A stretch of DNA of 64,000 nucleotides from Arenibacter arenosicollis (GTDB lineage: Bacteria > Bacteroidota > Bacteroidia > Flavobacteriales > Flavobacteriaceae), in contig NZ_JACLHY010000010.1 in NCBI RefSeq assembly GCF_014397245.1, forward strand, positions 98,555-162,554. Direction: 5' to 3'. The position numbers and the translations under genes were made by a program. Shown here piece after piece: positions 35,117 to 45,238 of this stretch. The notes under the pieces were generated by a model that made no database searches, had not been told where the DNA came from, and worked only from the letters and a program-made list of their open reading frames with translations. Position 1 is the first letter of the stretch; each line of letters opens with the position of its first letter.

Positions 35117-35284
35117 TGTTCGAGCAATGAAAATGGATTGGCTATGGTGCCAGACTACCTTTGTAAGGATGCCATTACCGGCAATGAAATTAAACTGATC
35201 TGGGAAGGAACTATCTAGGATGTAGATTTTACACATTATGACGTTAGTGGGAATATTGTGAATAAGGAAACCATAAGAAGATAA
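35117..35284 (+). pseudogene. Remnant of a small secreted protein gene
   Basis: One frame reads protein-like sequence for 55 codons, interrupted by a single TAG (35216-35218). It begins near CSSNENGLAMVP (Cys possibly of a lipobox), continues with YLCKDAITGNEIKLIWEGTI, and after the stop goes on DVDFTHYDVSGNIVNKETIRR to TAA 35282-35284. Composition and continuity across the stop suggest a decayed or truncated gene. I do not recognise the family. The rest of the 35007-35317 gap shows nothing else. Confidence 0.4.
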
Positions 35285-35317
35285 TATTTCATTAACTTCA
35301 AGCCTTATCCCGTCCTA

Positions 35318-36241
35318 TTGGACTACAACCCTTTAAACCATAAACAGGTGCATCGAAGAAATTTTATTGGAAAAACGAGTACACTAGGAGCATTGGCTTT
35401 AATGCCCCTAAGCTCTTTCAGTTTATGGGAGCGACCGAAATATAAGATGGGCTATCAGCTTTTCTCGGTACGCACCAATATGGCAAAAGATCCCGTTGCC
35501 ACTATTAAGGCCTTAAAGAAAATGGGTTACGAAGACTTTGAATTCTACGGATTTGATGCCGACAAGGACCTTATTTACGGATTTTCGCCATTGGAATTAA
35601 AAAATATTTTGGACGACCTGCAACTGTCAATCACCAGTGGTCATTACGGTTTTTCTTCTTATTTGGAAAAATCCGATGATGAATTAAAACGTTATGTAGA
35701 TAAATGCATTAGCGCGGCAAAGACCTTGGATAGTAAATATATCACATGGCCCTATATAGCTCCGGAACAGCGAAACTTGGATAATTTTAAACTAATGTCC
35801 CGAAAACTTAACCTTATAGGGGAACAAGTAAATTCGGCCGGATTGGGCTTTGCCTATCACAATCACGGATACGAGTTTGAGGATTACGGTGGTCAGAATG
35901 GTTTTGATATCATCATTAACGAAACCGATGCTTCACTGGTAAAACTTCAGATGGACATGTATTGGGTTATGCACTCCTCTAAATTTACCCCAAAGGAATT
36001 AATAAAGAAACAACCTGGCCGCTATGTCATGTGGCATATAAAGGACATGGATAAAGTAAGCCGGGATTATTCCGAATTGGGCAATGGATCTATTGATTAC
36101 AAGGAAATACTTCCCGACCCAGAAGAATCAGGATTGGAATTCTATTATCTGGAACAAGGAGGTAATTTTAAAACCAATCCTATGAAAAGCGCCGCTGACA
36201 GTGCCAAATATTTTAAAACCAACCTTCAAAAATATTTGTAA
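35318..36241 (+). CDS. Tat-exported sugar-phosphate isomerase/epimerase-like protein
   Basis: Protein of 307 residues. The N-terminal twin-arginine signal is RRNFIGKTSTLGALAL (about residues 13-28), so export to the periplasm is expected. The rest is an AP-endonuclease-2/xylose-isomerase-like TIM barrel: MGYQLFSVRTNMAKDP, FAYHNHGYEF, LQMDMYW and HIKDMD are the typical metal and active-site strands. The open frame begins at TTG 35318; the first ATG is too late because it would remove the signal. A role in carbohydrate or inositol breakdown is likely, substrate unknown. Confidence 0.88.
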   Translation: MDYNPLNHKQVHRRNFIGKTSTLGALALMPLSSFSLWERPKYKMGYQLFSVRTNMAKDPVATIKALKKMGYEDFEFYGFDADKDLIYGFSPLELKNILDDLQLSITSGHYGFSSYLEKSDDELKRYVDKCISAAKTLDSKYITWPYIAPEQRNLDNFKLMSRKLNLIGEQVNSAGLGFAYHNHGYEFEDYGGQNGFDIIINETDASLVKLQMDMYWVMHSSKFTPKELIKKQPGRYVMWHIKDMDKVSRDYSELGNGSIDYKEILPDPEESGLEFYYLEQGGNFKTNPMKSAADSAKYFKTNLQKYL

Positions 36242-36475
36242 CAATAGCGAAAATACCTGTGAGGCAAAATTGCCCAATTAAAACCTCTGCCCTTTAAAAC
36301 GAACACATCAGGCGCCACAGATGAAATTAAAAAGCTGGTGTTACATCCATACTTTTTATTTATGAGCAATTGGGACCTAGCTTAGAAAGTGACAAAAGCC
36401 ATCCATAAAATATTATTTTAATCCAGACCTGCGACACTTTTTAACTATCTGCTGCCACAACTGAACCTCAATTCT

Positions 36476-36483
36476 TATTTTTG
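36476..36483 (+). promoter_or_regulatory. -7 element of the YbdG-like channel gene
   Basis: TATTTTTG, a perfect TAnnTTTG match, 27 bases before ATG 36511. It overlaps the alternative TTG start at 36481, which argues for ATG 36511. No TGA-N6-TCA box lies at the 23-base distance. Confidence 0.5.
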
Positions 36484-36510
36484 TCAAATACTAAAAATAG
36501 AATTCTGGTC

Positions 36511-37785
36511 ATGAACAATGGTTTAAGACGAATAGTGTACGATTACCTAATACAAACCAGGATGGATGCCATTACCGCCTCCTATTTAAATGCGCTAATA
36601 CTTTTCGTTGGGATAGTTTTAGTAGTTGGTCTGTTGGATTATATTATTTGGAAAGTATTGAGGTTTGCTTCGGTCAACTTCGCTAGACGTTCCTCGACCA
36701 ATTTTGATAATTTCTTGGTTGTTAATAAAGTACCACGATATGTGGCTCATATAGTTCCCTTATTATTACTATACGAGTTACTTCCACTTGCCTTTTTGGA
36801 TTTTGAATATGCAGAAGGCATTGTATTAAAGACCATTGAAATCCTAGCCGTAATATTGGTGCTACTATTGATAAGAAGCCTACTGCGGAGCATAAAGGAT
36901 TATCTGAAGACCTTACCCCATATGAAGGACAAACCCCTGGATAGCTACATTCAGGTATTTATGATATTTGCTTGGATCGGGGGACTCTTAACCCTTTTTG
37001 CAGTCATTACCGATACCACCATTTGGAAATTCTTTACTGCCTTGGGCGCTGCCTCGGCGGTAATCCTTTTGATTTTTAAAGATACCATATTAGGTCTTGT
37101 GGCCAGCATACAGGTAAGCATCAACGACATGGTCCGTATTGGTGATTGGATAACGTTTGAAAAATTTGGGGCAGATGGTAATGTTACCGAGATTTCCCTT
37201 GCCACTGTTAAGGTCCAGAATTTTGACAAGACAATCACTACTATTCCTACTTATTCGCTGATATCGGATTCGTTCAAGAATTGGAGAGGTATGGAGGCAT
37301 CCGGTGGTCGGCGGATCAAACGTGCCCTGCTTCTAAAACAAAAAAGTATAAAATTCCTGACAGCAGAAAATATTGAAACCCTTAAAGGTATACAGCTAAT
37401 TTCCAAATATATGGAGACAAGAAATACCAATATCGACACCTACAACAAGGAACATGGCATTGACAAAAAAATAGCCATTAACGGAAGAAACCTTACAAAT
37501 TTGGGCGTTTTTAGAAAATATGTAGAAACATACCTAAAGAACCATTCTGCCATTAACCAGACAATGACCCTAATGACTAGGCAGTTACCCCCTACCAGTG
37601 AGGGTATACCAATGGAAATTTATGCCTTTAGCAGTGATAAGCGCTGGGAGAACTACGAATATATTATGGCCGATATTTTTGACCATTTATTGGCGGCACT
37701 TCCATATTTTGAGTTGGAAGTCTTTGAACTGCCAACCTCGATGGATGTTTATTTGGACAAGGTTAGAGATGAAAAGGGAGAATAG
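36511..37785 (+). CDS. MscS-family channel of the YbdG type
   Basis: Inner-membrane protein of 424 residues, close to the length of E. coli YbdG. Five N-terminal helices are followed by the pore helix WKFFTALGAASAVILLIFKDTILGLVASIQVS and the beta domain MVRIGDWITFEKFGADGNVTEI. It has the extended C-terminal cytosolic part with EIYAFSSDKRWENYEYIMADIFDHLLA. Its role is in osmotic adaptation. It precedes the Kef-type genes by 68 bases; whether it shares their transcript is unclear. Confidence 0.9.
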   Translation: MNNGLRRIVYDYLIQTRMDAITASYLNALILFVGIVLVVGLLDYIIWKVLRFASVNFARRSSTNFDNFLVVNKVPRYVAHIVPLLLLYELLPLAFLDFEYAEGIVLKTIEILAVILVLLLIRSLLRSIKDYLKTLPHMKDKPLDSYIQVFMIFAWIGGLLTLFAVITDTTIWKFFTALGAASAVILLIFKDTILGLVASIQVSINDMVRIGDWITFEKFGADGNVTEISLATVKVQNFDKTITTIPTYSLISDSFKNWRGMEASGGRRIKRALLLKQKSIKFLTAENIETLKGIQLISKYMETRNTNIDTYNKEHGIDKKIAINGRNLTNLGVFRKYVETYLKNHSAINQTMTLMTRQLPPTSEGIPMEIYAFSSDKRWENYEYIMADIFDHLLAALPYFELEVFELPTSMDVYLDKVRDEKGE

Positions 37786-37853
37786 GTCTTTTTTGTTTAG
37801 CCCGTCACAACCCAGGATCAACTAGTAAATAGTTTTTCCATTAAATTAAAAAT

Positions 37854-38459
37854 ATGAAACGTGTATTGATTTTATTTGCCCATCCAAAATTTGAACAATC
37901 CAGGGCGAATAAAGCTCTTGTCGCAACTATTGAAAATATAGAGGGCGTTACCTTTCATGACCTTTATGAGCGCTATCCGGATTTTAATATAGATGTCATT
38001 GGTGAGAAAAAATTGTTGGAACAACATGATGTCATAGTTTGGCACCACCCCTTTTATTGGTACAGTTGTCCTCCCTTAATGAAACAATGGATGGATGTTG
38101 TTCTTGAATTTGGCTGGGCATATGGTCCAAACGCAAGTGCTCTGCATACAAAAAAGTGTTTAAATGTAATCACCACAGGTGGCACAAGGGAAGTCTATTG
38201 CCCAACGGGCTCTAACAACTACTCGGTAAATGAATTTTTAAGACCCTTTGAACAAACCGCCAGACTCTGTGGGATGGAATATATGCCTCCATTCACCGTC
38301 ATGGGAACCCATAACATTAGCGATCAAGAGTTGGAGAAACATACCCTGCAGTACCGGCAATTGATAGGTTGCTTTCAGAAAAACCTGCCCATGGGAACGG
38401 TAGGTGATTGTGAATTCTTAAATGATACCCCCCAACTAAATAAAGTCGATTCCAAATGA
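37854..38459 (+). CDS. KefF/KefG-like NAD(P)H:quinone oxidoreductase
   Basis: Flavodoxin-fold protein of 201 residues, cytosolic ancillary subunit of glutathione-gated K+ efflux systems. The sequence shows LILFAHPKFEQSRANKAL, the phosphate-binding FMN loop, WHHPFYWYSCPPLMKQWMD, and the TTGG segment near 103. It overlaps the antiporter gene by four bases (ATGA), so the two are translated together and probably form one complex. Confidence 0.92.
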   Translation: MKRVLILFAHPKFEQSRANKALVATIENIEGVTFHDLYERYPDFNIDVIGEKKLLEQHDVIVWHHPFYWYSCPPLMKQWMDVVLEFGWAYGPNASALHTKKCLNVITTGGTREVYCPTGSNNYSVNEFLRPFEQTARLCGMEYMPPFTVMGTHNISDQELEKHTLQYRQLIGCFQKNLPMGTVGDCEFLNDTPQLNKVDSK

Positions 38460-40345
38460 GTGGTAGCTTTCTTTTCGCAGCGATAGTATTTCTTGCCGGT
38501 GCCATTATTTGCGTACCTATTGCCAAGAAGTTAGGATTGAGTTCAGTTCTTGGTTATTTGCTGGCCGGTATACTTATTGGCCCCTATATCTTAGGTTTTG
38601 TTGGGGATGAAGGCCAGGACATTCTTCATTTTGCCGAATTTGGTGTTGTAATGATGCTTTTCTTAATAGGTCTTGAAATAGAACCCAAGAACTTTTGGCA
38701 AATGAGAAAAACCATAGTGGGGATGGGCGGAGCCCAGGTACTAGGTACCATGATGGTTTCCTTCCTGCTATTTATCTTTATTGGATTTGACTGGAAAGTC
38801 TCCTTGATCATATCCATGGCAGTGTCCCTCTCCTCCACGGCCATCACGCTACAGACCATTAAGGAAAATGGCTTAATGAACACCACCTACGGTGCTTCTT
38901 CGTTTTCCATTCTTCTTTTTCAGGATATTATAGTCATTCTTATGTTGGCGGTAATCCCATTACTCACCGATACCGAAAAAACCTTAGTAGCCGCCGACCA
39001 CGCAGATCATATTTATTTGCTTGAGAATCTACCCCTTGGACTTCAGGCATTGGCCATCTTCCTATCAGTTGTTTTAGTAATTCTTGCTGGACGTTATATT
39101 TTTGTACCCATGTTGCGTCTAGTAGCTAAAACTAGGCTAAGGGAGTTATTGTCTGCCTCCGCTTTACTTATTGTTTTTGCCCTGGCCTATCTAATGGAAT
39201 TGGTTGGACTAAGTCCGGCTTTGGGAGCTTTTCTGGGAGGCGTGGTATTGGCTACCAGTGAATTTAAACATGAATTGGAAAGTAATTTGGAACCTTTCAA
39301 AGGCCTACTACTAGGCCTGTTCTTTATGGCGGTCGGTGCCTCAATTAATTTTATTGTACTTGGAGAAAACCCCTTAATGATAAGTGGTTTGGTAGTTGCC
39401 ATAATCTTATTAAAGGCTCTAATCTTATTTTTAGTGGCTGTTACTTTTAAGCTCAAGGTAGACCAAAGACTTCTCCTTACCATAGGTCTGGCACAAATTG
39501 GGGAGTTTGCTTTTGTGCTTCTATCATTTGCCTTTCAACTAAATATTTTAAATCGGTTTGAACTGGATATAATGTTGGTGGTAACCGCTCTCACAATGAC
39601 GCTAACCCCAATACTTGGAATACTTAATGAGCGACTTATTTTACCCAGATTTGGGACGAAAAAAGCTGAAACCAGGTCATTAGACCATATAGCAAAAACC
39701 CATAAGGTTATATTAGTAGGTTTTGGCCATTTCGGAAGTACCATTGGGCGGTTTCTCAGATCTAATGGTATAGAAGCCACTATATTGGATAGTGATTCAA
39801 ACAGGGTTGATCTTTTAAGGAAAATGGGGTTTGAAGTATATTATGGCGACGCCAGTAGAATGGAATTATTGGAATCGGCCGGAATAGCCGAAGCCAAGAT
39901 TCTGATATCTGCAATAGATGATTCGGATGCCGCAATCCACTTGTCAAAAATGGTTAAAGCAAAATATCCAACAGTAAAATTGATGGTACGTGCCAAAAAT
40001 AGATATGACGCCTATGAACTATTAAACATGGGCATAGAAGATGTGTACAGGGAATCTTTGGAAACTTCTGTCAAGATGGCCGGTGACGTACTTCAACATT
40101 TAGGTTTTAGAAGGTATACCGTTCATAGACAAGCCCAAAAATTTATCCAATATGATGAGGAAGGTCTGAGAAGATTGGCCGATAAACCCAAAACCAGAGA
40201 CGAGTATATTTTTAAGGCAAAACAGGAAATCAGACAACAGGAAAAACAGTTGGAGGAAGATCTAAAAAGAGGTATTATCGAATATGATAACCACTGGGAT
40301 AGCGAACAAATGAGAGAGGCCCATAAAATGCCCAAGAATCAATAA
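38456..40345 (+). CDS. KefB/KefC-type K+/H+ antiporter with RCK domain
   Basis: Membrane protein of 629 residues of the CPA2 family. About twelve helices (1-385) carry the typical LLAGILIGPYILG and FLIGLEIEP stretches, followed by a TrkA-N nucleotide-binding domain (about 405-525) with the loop GFGHFG. It ends with a charged tail. Opening acidifies the cytoplasm and protects against electrophiles such as methylglyoxal. It is coupled to the KefF-like gene before it. The gap to 41042 holds the next promoter. Confidence 0.93.
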   Translation: MSGSFLFAAIVFLAGAIICVPIAKKLGLSSVLGYLLAGILIGPYILGFVGDEGQDILHFAEFGVVMMLFLIGLEIEPKNFWQMRKTIVGMGGAQVLGTMMVSFLLFIFIGFDWKVSLIISMAVSLSSTAITLQTIKENGLMNTTYGASSFSILLFQDIIVILMLAVIPLLTDTEKTLVAADHADHIYLLENLPLGLQALAIFLSVVLVILAGRYIFVPMLRLVAKTRLRELLSASALLIVFALAYLMELVGLSPALGAFLGGVVLATSEFKHELESNLEPFKGLLLGLFFMAVGASINFIVLGENPLMISGLVVAIILLKALILFLVAVTFKLKVDQRLLLTIGLAQIGEFAFVLLSFAFQLNILNRFELDIMLVVTALTMTLTPILGILNERLILPRFGTKKAETRSLDHIAKTHKVILVGFGHFGSTIGRFLRSNGIEATILDSDSNRVDLLRKMGFEVYYGDASRMELLESAGIAEAKILISAIDDSDAAIHLSKMVKAKYPTVKLMVRAKNRYDAYELLNMGIEDVYRESLETSVKMAGDVLQHLGFRRYTVHRQAQKFIQYDEEGLRRLADKPKTRDEYIFKAKQEIRQQEKQLEEDLKRGIIEYDNHWDSEQMREAHKMPKNQ

Positions 40346-41042
40346 ATCTTTTTGGAATCATAAGAGGGTCAATAATAATCCCCATATATTCTTTCATACA
40401 AACACATTAGCTTCTTGGCAGACCTACAATGAAATACCATTTAATTAAAACTTAACCATCTTTTTTGAATATGAAGAGCTCACCAAGTGATTGTGTATGA
40501 TTTAAAACCTAACTGCATATTGAGTCTAGATTCTTCTCGAAACTGGAATTTTGGTGTTTTTGGTATTGGCAAAAATATATATCCAAATTATTCTAGACAT
40601 CCTAAAATTCAATGTACTTAGGACAATTGTCAGTATTACAACTCCAAAGAATGTAACGGACAGCGACAGCCCAAAAAACATTAAATACAATAGATTAATA
40701 GTTTATTTACTGGAAGGCCAGTCCATATAAACGATTAGCATATTTATTCCCTTATACCTTTATACCTGAAAGGCAGACAGTACAGGATGCCATATATCCA
40801 AATCATGCTTAATATTGATGTGTTAAACGGCCATAATAAACTTTAGAAAAAAAATAAAATTTAAGATTATCCTGAAAAAAAAGAAAGGTTTTATTGCAAA
40901 TAATTCAACAATTAATGCGAAAATTGTAATCTTTCTTTTAAAAGATCCCAATAATTTTATTGATTCACTAGTTTTGAGGCTTTTTAATAATTTTTAACCA
41001 ATAATTTAACACACATCATTTTTAACCCAACCATTAACCAAT
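40346..41042. other. 697-base AT-rich gap between the Kef-like and transhydrogenase genes
   Basis: No gene or RNA seen. A -7 element TAGTTTTG at 40969-40976 lies about 65 bases before pntAA and may drive it. GGACAATTGTCA at 40621-40632 is a near match to the CRP/FNR-type box, but no -7 element sits at the usual distance on either strand. The rest is low-complexity A/T. Confidence 0.5.
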
Positions 41043-42143
41043 ATGAAAATAGGCATTTTAAAAGAAACCTTGGATGGTGAAAGACGTGTTGCCATTACGC
41101 CGATCATTGCAAAGCAATTAATTGCCTCAGGATTCGAAATTCTAGCAGAGGAAGGTGCGGGTGAGTACTCCTCTTTTAAGGATTCGGATTATACGAATGT
41201 TGAAGTAGCTGTTGAAAAAAGAGCGGTCATTTTCCATGAAGCCGAGATACTCCTAAAAATAAATCCCTTTGATGAAGAAGATTTAAAATTGGTGGACGAA
41301 GGGCAGATTTTGATCAGTAAATTATATCATAAATCGAACCCCGAACTTATCCAAGCCATTGCCAATAAGGGCGCTACGGCGTTTTCCATGGATGCTATCC
41401 CAAGGATATCGAGGGCACAGGATATGGATGTGTTGAGTTCGCAAAACAATTTGGCAGGCTATAAAGCTGTTATTTTGGGAGCCTTTGAAATGACAAAAAT
41501 CTTTCCTTTGATGATGACATCAGCTGGGACCATAGCTCCAGCAAGGGTATTGATATATGGTATTGGTGTTGCCGGCTTACAAGCCATAGCGACAGCCAAA
41601 CGCCTAGGAGCTGTAGTAGAAGCCACGGATATAAGATCCGAAACCAAGGAGCAAGCGGAATCTCTTGGGGCCAAATTTATTTTGGTAGACAATGAGGGCG
41701 AGGAATCGGAAGGCGGGTACGCTAAGGAAGCATCGGCAGATTATGTAAAAAGACAGAAAGAGGCGGTAAACAAATCATTGTTCCAAGCAGACCTAGTTAT
41801 CACTACAGCCAATATTCCGGGTAGAAAAGCTCCAATTTTAATTACTGAAGAACAGGTTATGCAAATGAAAAATGGTGCAGTAATCATAGATTTAGCAGCT
41901 GCCCAAGGCGGAAACTGTGAAGTAAGCCAAATAAATAAGACCATTGTCAAAAATGGAGTAAAGGTCATTGGTACCAGTATTGATCCAAGAAGCGTTTCTA
42001 CAAATGCCAGTGATCTATATGCTAAAAATATCTACAACTATATTATGCATTTGACCGAAGGGACCAATTTTAAATGGGATCTGGATGAAGAAATTACGGA
42101 TGAGACCCTGATTGTGCAAAATGGAACTATTAGAAAAAATTAA
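41043..42143 (+). CDS. pntAA: NAD(P) transhydrogenase, alpha subunit part 1
   Basis: Cytosolic NAD(H)-binding domain I of the proton-translocating transhydrogenase, 366 residues. It starts MKIGILKETLDGERRVAITP as in the AlaDH/PNT family and contains the Rossmann segment IYGIGVAGLQAIATAKRLGA. The flexible loop follows near residue 230. In this operon the alpha subunit is split into two genes, as in Rhodospirillum. The complex couples the proton gradient to NADPH formation. Confidence 0.95.
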   Translation: MKIGILKETLDGERRVAITPIIAKQLIASGFEILAEEGAGEYSSFKDSDYTNVEVAVEKRAVIFHEAEILLKINPFDEEDLKLVDEGQILISKLYHKSNPELIQAIANKGATAFSMDAIPRISRAQDMDVLSSQNNLAGYKAVILGAFEMTKIFPLMMTSAGTIAPARVLIYGIGVAGLQAIATAKRLGAVVEATDIRSETKEQAESLGAKFILVDNEGEESEGGYAKEASADYVKRQKEAVNKSLFQADLVITTANIPGRKAPILITEEQVMQMKNGAVIIDLAAAQGGNCEVSQINKTIVKNGVKVIGTSIDPRSVSTNASDLYAKNIYNYIMHLTEGTNFKWDLDEEITDETLIVQNGTIRKN

Positions 42144-42151
42144 AAAAATAA

Positions 42152-42463
42152 ATGATGAATGAGTTTTTGAAATTTATAGAGAACAACCTACAGATTACAT
42201 ATATCCTTATCCTTGCCATATTTGTTGGTGTAGAGGTAATAAAGAGCATTCCGGCTGTTTTGCATACACCATTGATGTCGGGCGCAAATGCCTTGAGCGG
42301 CGTTGTAATAGTGGGTGCAATTTTAGTGATGTTACATGCCGATCCAACCGATTATGTAGCCTTGTCTTTAGGCTTCGTTGCTGTGGTCTTGGGGGTCTTA
42401 AATGTAGTAGGTGGCTTTGCGGTAACGGATAGAATGTTACAAATGTTTAAAAGAAAAAAATAA
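42152..42463 (+). CDS. pntAB: NAD(P) transhydrogenase, alpha subunit part 2 (membrane)
   Basis: Short membrane subunit of 103 residues with three predicted helices (about 12-30, 40-62, 68-92). It forms part of domain II, the proton channel. It begins with two successive ATG codons (42152, 42155), eight bases after pntAA. Its stop TAA shares the final A with the ATG of pntB, so the genes are translationally coupled. Confidence 0.94.
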   Translation: MMNEFLKFIENNLQITYILILAIFVGVEVIKSIPAVLHTPLMSGANALSGVVIVGAILVMLHADPTDYVALSLGFVAVVLGVLNVVGGFAVTDRMLQMFKRKK

Positions 42464-43842
42464 TGGGGATTTTATTGAATATTATATATCTGATCGCTAC
42501 CGTTACCTTTATTGTTGGCCTAAAAATGCTAGGGCACCCAGAAACGGCTAAAAAGGGTAACTTAATTGGCGCCACCGGTATGGGATTGGCCATAGTGGGA
42601 ACCGTTTTTGTGCATGGTCAGCAGGTTTCGCCTCTTATTTACATCCTTATTGGCGCGGCAATTCTCATAGGCTCTATAATTGGCTGGCTGATAGCAATAA
42701 AGGTGGAAATGACGAAAATGCCGGAATTGGTCTCTTTGTTCAATGGATTTGGGGGTGCCAGTGCGGCACTTATCGGGTTGGTGGAATACGGTAAAAATGT
42801 GAACAACGCTACCCAGTCCACCACCATAGTTTCTGGCATAATTATCGGCGCCATTACTTTTTCCGGTAGCCTAATTGCCTGGGGCAAATTGAACGGCTCC
42901 TTAAAAAGTGTGGTAAGGATACCCTACTACAACATAATAAACAACCTTGTAATTATTGGAATTGTCATTTTTGCGGCATTTATGGTCGCTACTGGCGTAG
43001 ATAGTCAGTTGTTATTGTATGGGTTATTGGCCACTGGCCTGATTTATGGAATTCTCTTTGTCCTTCCCATTGGGGGGGCAGATATGCCAGTAGTAATCTC
43101 TTTGTTGAATTCCTTGACAGGTATTGCCGCTGCCATAACAGGGATTTTGTACAATAATATGGTGATGCTCGTAGGGGGTATTCTGGTAGGCTCTGCCGGT
43201 ATTATTCTAACGGTAGCCATGTGCAAGGCCATGAATAGGACCTTGGGGTCTGTAATTTTTGGTGCTTTTGGGGGAGCAGCCACAACTCCTGGTGAGAATA
43301 AGGCTTTAGGATCTATAAAGAGCACTAACCCCAGCGATGCGGCCATTATGATGAATTACGCAAACAAGGTTGTTATAGTTCCCGGCTATGGCCTGGCAGT
43401 TGCACAAGCGCAACATGTTATTCATGAGCTGGAAGAGCTATTGACAAAAAAAGGGGTAAATGTAAAGTATGCGATCCATCCCGTAGCAGGGCGTATGCCT
43501 GGCCATATGAATGTATTATTGGCTGAATCCAATGTAGAGTACAATATGCTGGTAGAAATGGAAGATATTAATCCCCAGTTTAGCAATACCGATATAGTAC
43601 TGGTTGTTGGAGCGAATGATGTTGTTAACCCTGCAGCCCACAACAATCCTGCAAGTCCCATTTACGGCATGCCAATTTTGGATGTGGAAAATGCCAAACA
43701 TATTATCGTAAACAAACGCAGTATGAACGCAGGTTATGCAGGGATTGAGAATGAATTGTTCTATAATTCCAAAACCTCTATGCTTTTCGGTGACGCAAAG
43801 GCAGCCTTGACAGATTTGGTGGCCGAATTGAAAAATATGTAA
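42463..43842 (+). CDS. pntB: NAD(P) transhydrogenase, beta subunit
   Basis: Protein of 459 residues. Its first 270 residues are membrane helices of domain II, and about 285-459 form the NADP(H)-binding domain III with VIVPGYGLAVAQAQHVIHELEE, VKYAIHPVAGRMPGHMNVLLAE and VGANDVVNPAA, all diagnostic. The operon ends in a terminator about 95 bases downstream. Confidence 0.96.
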   Translation: MGILLNIIYLIATVTFIVGLKMLGHPETAKKGNLIGATGMGLAIVGTVFVHGQQVSPLIYILIGAAILIGSIIGWLIAIKVEMTKMPELVSLFNGFGGASAALIGLVEYGKNVNNATQSTTIVSGIIIGAITFSGSLIAWGKLNGSLKSVVRIPYYNIINNLVIIGIVIFAAFMVATGVDSQLLLYGLLATGLIYGILFVLPIGGADMPVVISLLNSLTGIAAAITGILYNNMVMLVGGILVGSAGIILTVAMCKAMNRTLGSVIFGAFGGAATTPGENKALGSIKSTNPSDAAIMMNYANKVVIVPGYGLAVAQAQHVIHELEELLTKKGVNVKYAIHPVAGRMPGHMNVLLAESNVEYNMLVEMEDINPQFSNTDIVLVVGANDVVNPAAHNNPASPIYGMPILDVENAKHIIVNKRSMNAGYAGIENELFYNSKTSMLFGDAKAALTDLVAELKNM

Positions 43843-43934
43843 AAATCCAATCGGGTAAAACAGCTGAATTTTATAGAAAGGTATATTTGGATAGATTTCA
43901 ACCCTGTTTTTTTAGCCTAAGTAATATAATACCA

Positions 43935-43969
43935 GGGAAATCGCCGTTTTGGGGCGCTCCCTTGTTTTT
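43935..43969 (+). terminator. Intrinsic terminator of the pnt operon
   Basis: GGGA (43935-43938) pairs with TCCC (43958-43961) around an inner stem CGCC/GGCG, and TTGTTTTT follows. It lies between the converging pnt and lrp units. Confidence 0.6.
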
Positions 43970-44098
43970 GGATTTAGCAACTTATACCCCCTTAATCTCC
44001 TGCTTCCCACAAATCAATTAGGTTAATACAAACGATGGGTGCTAAAAGTTCACCTTACTTTAGCTTAACTGGATACACGAAAGTTGGAGAAATAAATA

Positions 44099-44566
44099 TT
44101 ATTCAAAAGAAATATGTCGACTCATATTTTCCTCAACGGACATAAAGGATTCCACACCCTTTATCCCGTCTATGGTTAAAATAGTATCCTGGTATATATC
44201 CCTGTAGTGCATACTGTCCTTAGCATGCATTTTCAGAAAGATATCGTACTTCCCTGTACTGTGGTGAATTTTAACTACCTCTGGTACCTTTTGTAAAGCC
44301 TCAATAACCTGTTTGTACATAAAACTTTCCCGCAGATAAACTCCTAAAAAAATGGTCATTTTCCAACCTATCTTACTGTAGTCCAGATTAAGGGTCGCGC
44401 CCTTTATCAACCCAAGGTTTATCATTTTTTTCGTTCTTGCATGGACAGTACCTGGTGAAATACCCGCCTTCTTAGCTACCTCGGTATAAGGCATCTGTGC
44501 ATTGTCTGCCAGTAAACTTAAAATTTTGAAATCCATTTCATCTACTCTGTCCTTCATATTGCTCAA
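44099..44566 (-). CDS. Lrp/AsnC-family transcriptional regulator
   Basis: Protein of 155 residues. The N-terminal winged helix (about 8-65) shows DFKILSLLADNAQMPYTEVAKKAGISPGTVHARTKKM, followed by the RAM/AsnC effector domain (about 70-150). It senses amino acids in other members. It converges with the pnt operon. A 22-base sequence about 110 bases upstream of its start recurs before the TonB receptor gene, suggesting joint control (see the direct repeat entries). Confidence 0.94.
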   Translation of the reverse strand: MSNMKDRVDEMDFKILSLLADNAQMPYTEVAKKAGISPGTVHARTKKMINLGLIKGATLNLDYSKIGWKMTIFLGVYLRESFMYKQVIEALQKVPEVVKIHHSTGKYDIFLKMHAKDSMHYRDIYQDTILTIDGIKGVESFMSVEENMSRHISFE

Positions 44567-44679
44567 TTTTAGATTATCAAGACCATTATAAATCTGTTCT
44601 TATTAGAATAATTATTACAAAATATTGTGTTTTATTTTGATAAATATTGATTTCAGTAAATTTAATTCATCATTTAATG

Positions 44680-44701
44680 AAAAACACTAATAATATGATA
44701 A
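44680..44701 (+). repeat. Direct repeat, copy 1 (near lrp)
   Basis: A 22-base sequence with core ACACTAATAATATGATA, identical to 45720-45741. The homology continues imperfectly about 25 bases upstream. This copy lies about 114 bases before the lrp start. Confidence 0.85.
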
Positions 44702-45238
44702 TAAAATGATGTGAAAATAATTTTATGTTATTTTTCAGAAGTAGGATTTTTCATATTGCTAAAAACTATTTTGGCACTTATTTATTAGTCTACTTAGCTT
44801 TTGTTCTTTCAATTCAAAATCTCTGACATTTTGATAAAAACAAATAAATTTTGCTATTGATATGTTGTATAATTTGACTTTAAACTAACTATTGTTCTGT
44901 TTTTTAGAAAATAGATTTACTTCTCCTAAAACTTTGCTAAACATTGTTGAACGATAGGGGCAAATAACGAATTACTCCAATTAATAAGGTATTCAGAAAT
45001 TTTCCTATACCCTTAATTAACCCCTTACCAGAAATAGAAAGTTTACATCCTACGAAATATTAATAAGGACATTTAATTCAAATTTTACAACAGACGTGGA
45101 TGTCTTTTATTAATTATGGCCAGCCATCCAAACTCCCTAATTTTCACAAAAACGAAAAATCCTATTCATTTATAGTTTAATGATGCGTCCCAACTCTAAG
45201 TACACCTTAAGTAAAAAATTCACACTCCTATATATTAT

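Noticed and set aside
40621..40632. GGACAATTGTCA as a box of the regulon
   Set aside because: The left half lacks the T of TGA, no TAnnTT element lies at 23 bases on either strand, and the nearest gene start is more than 400 bases away.
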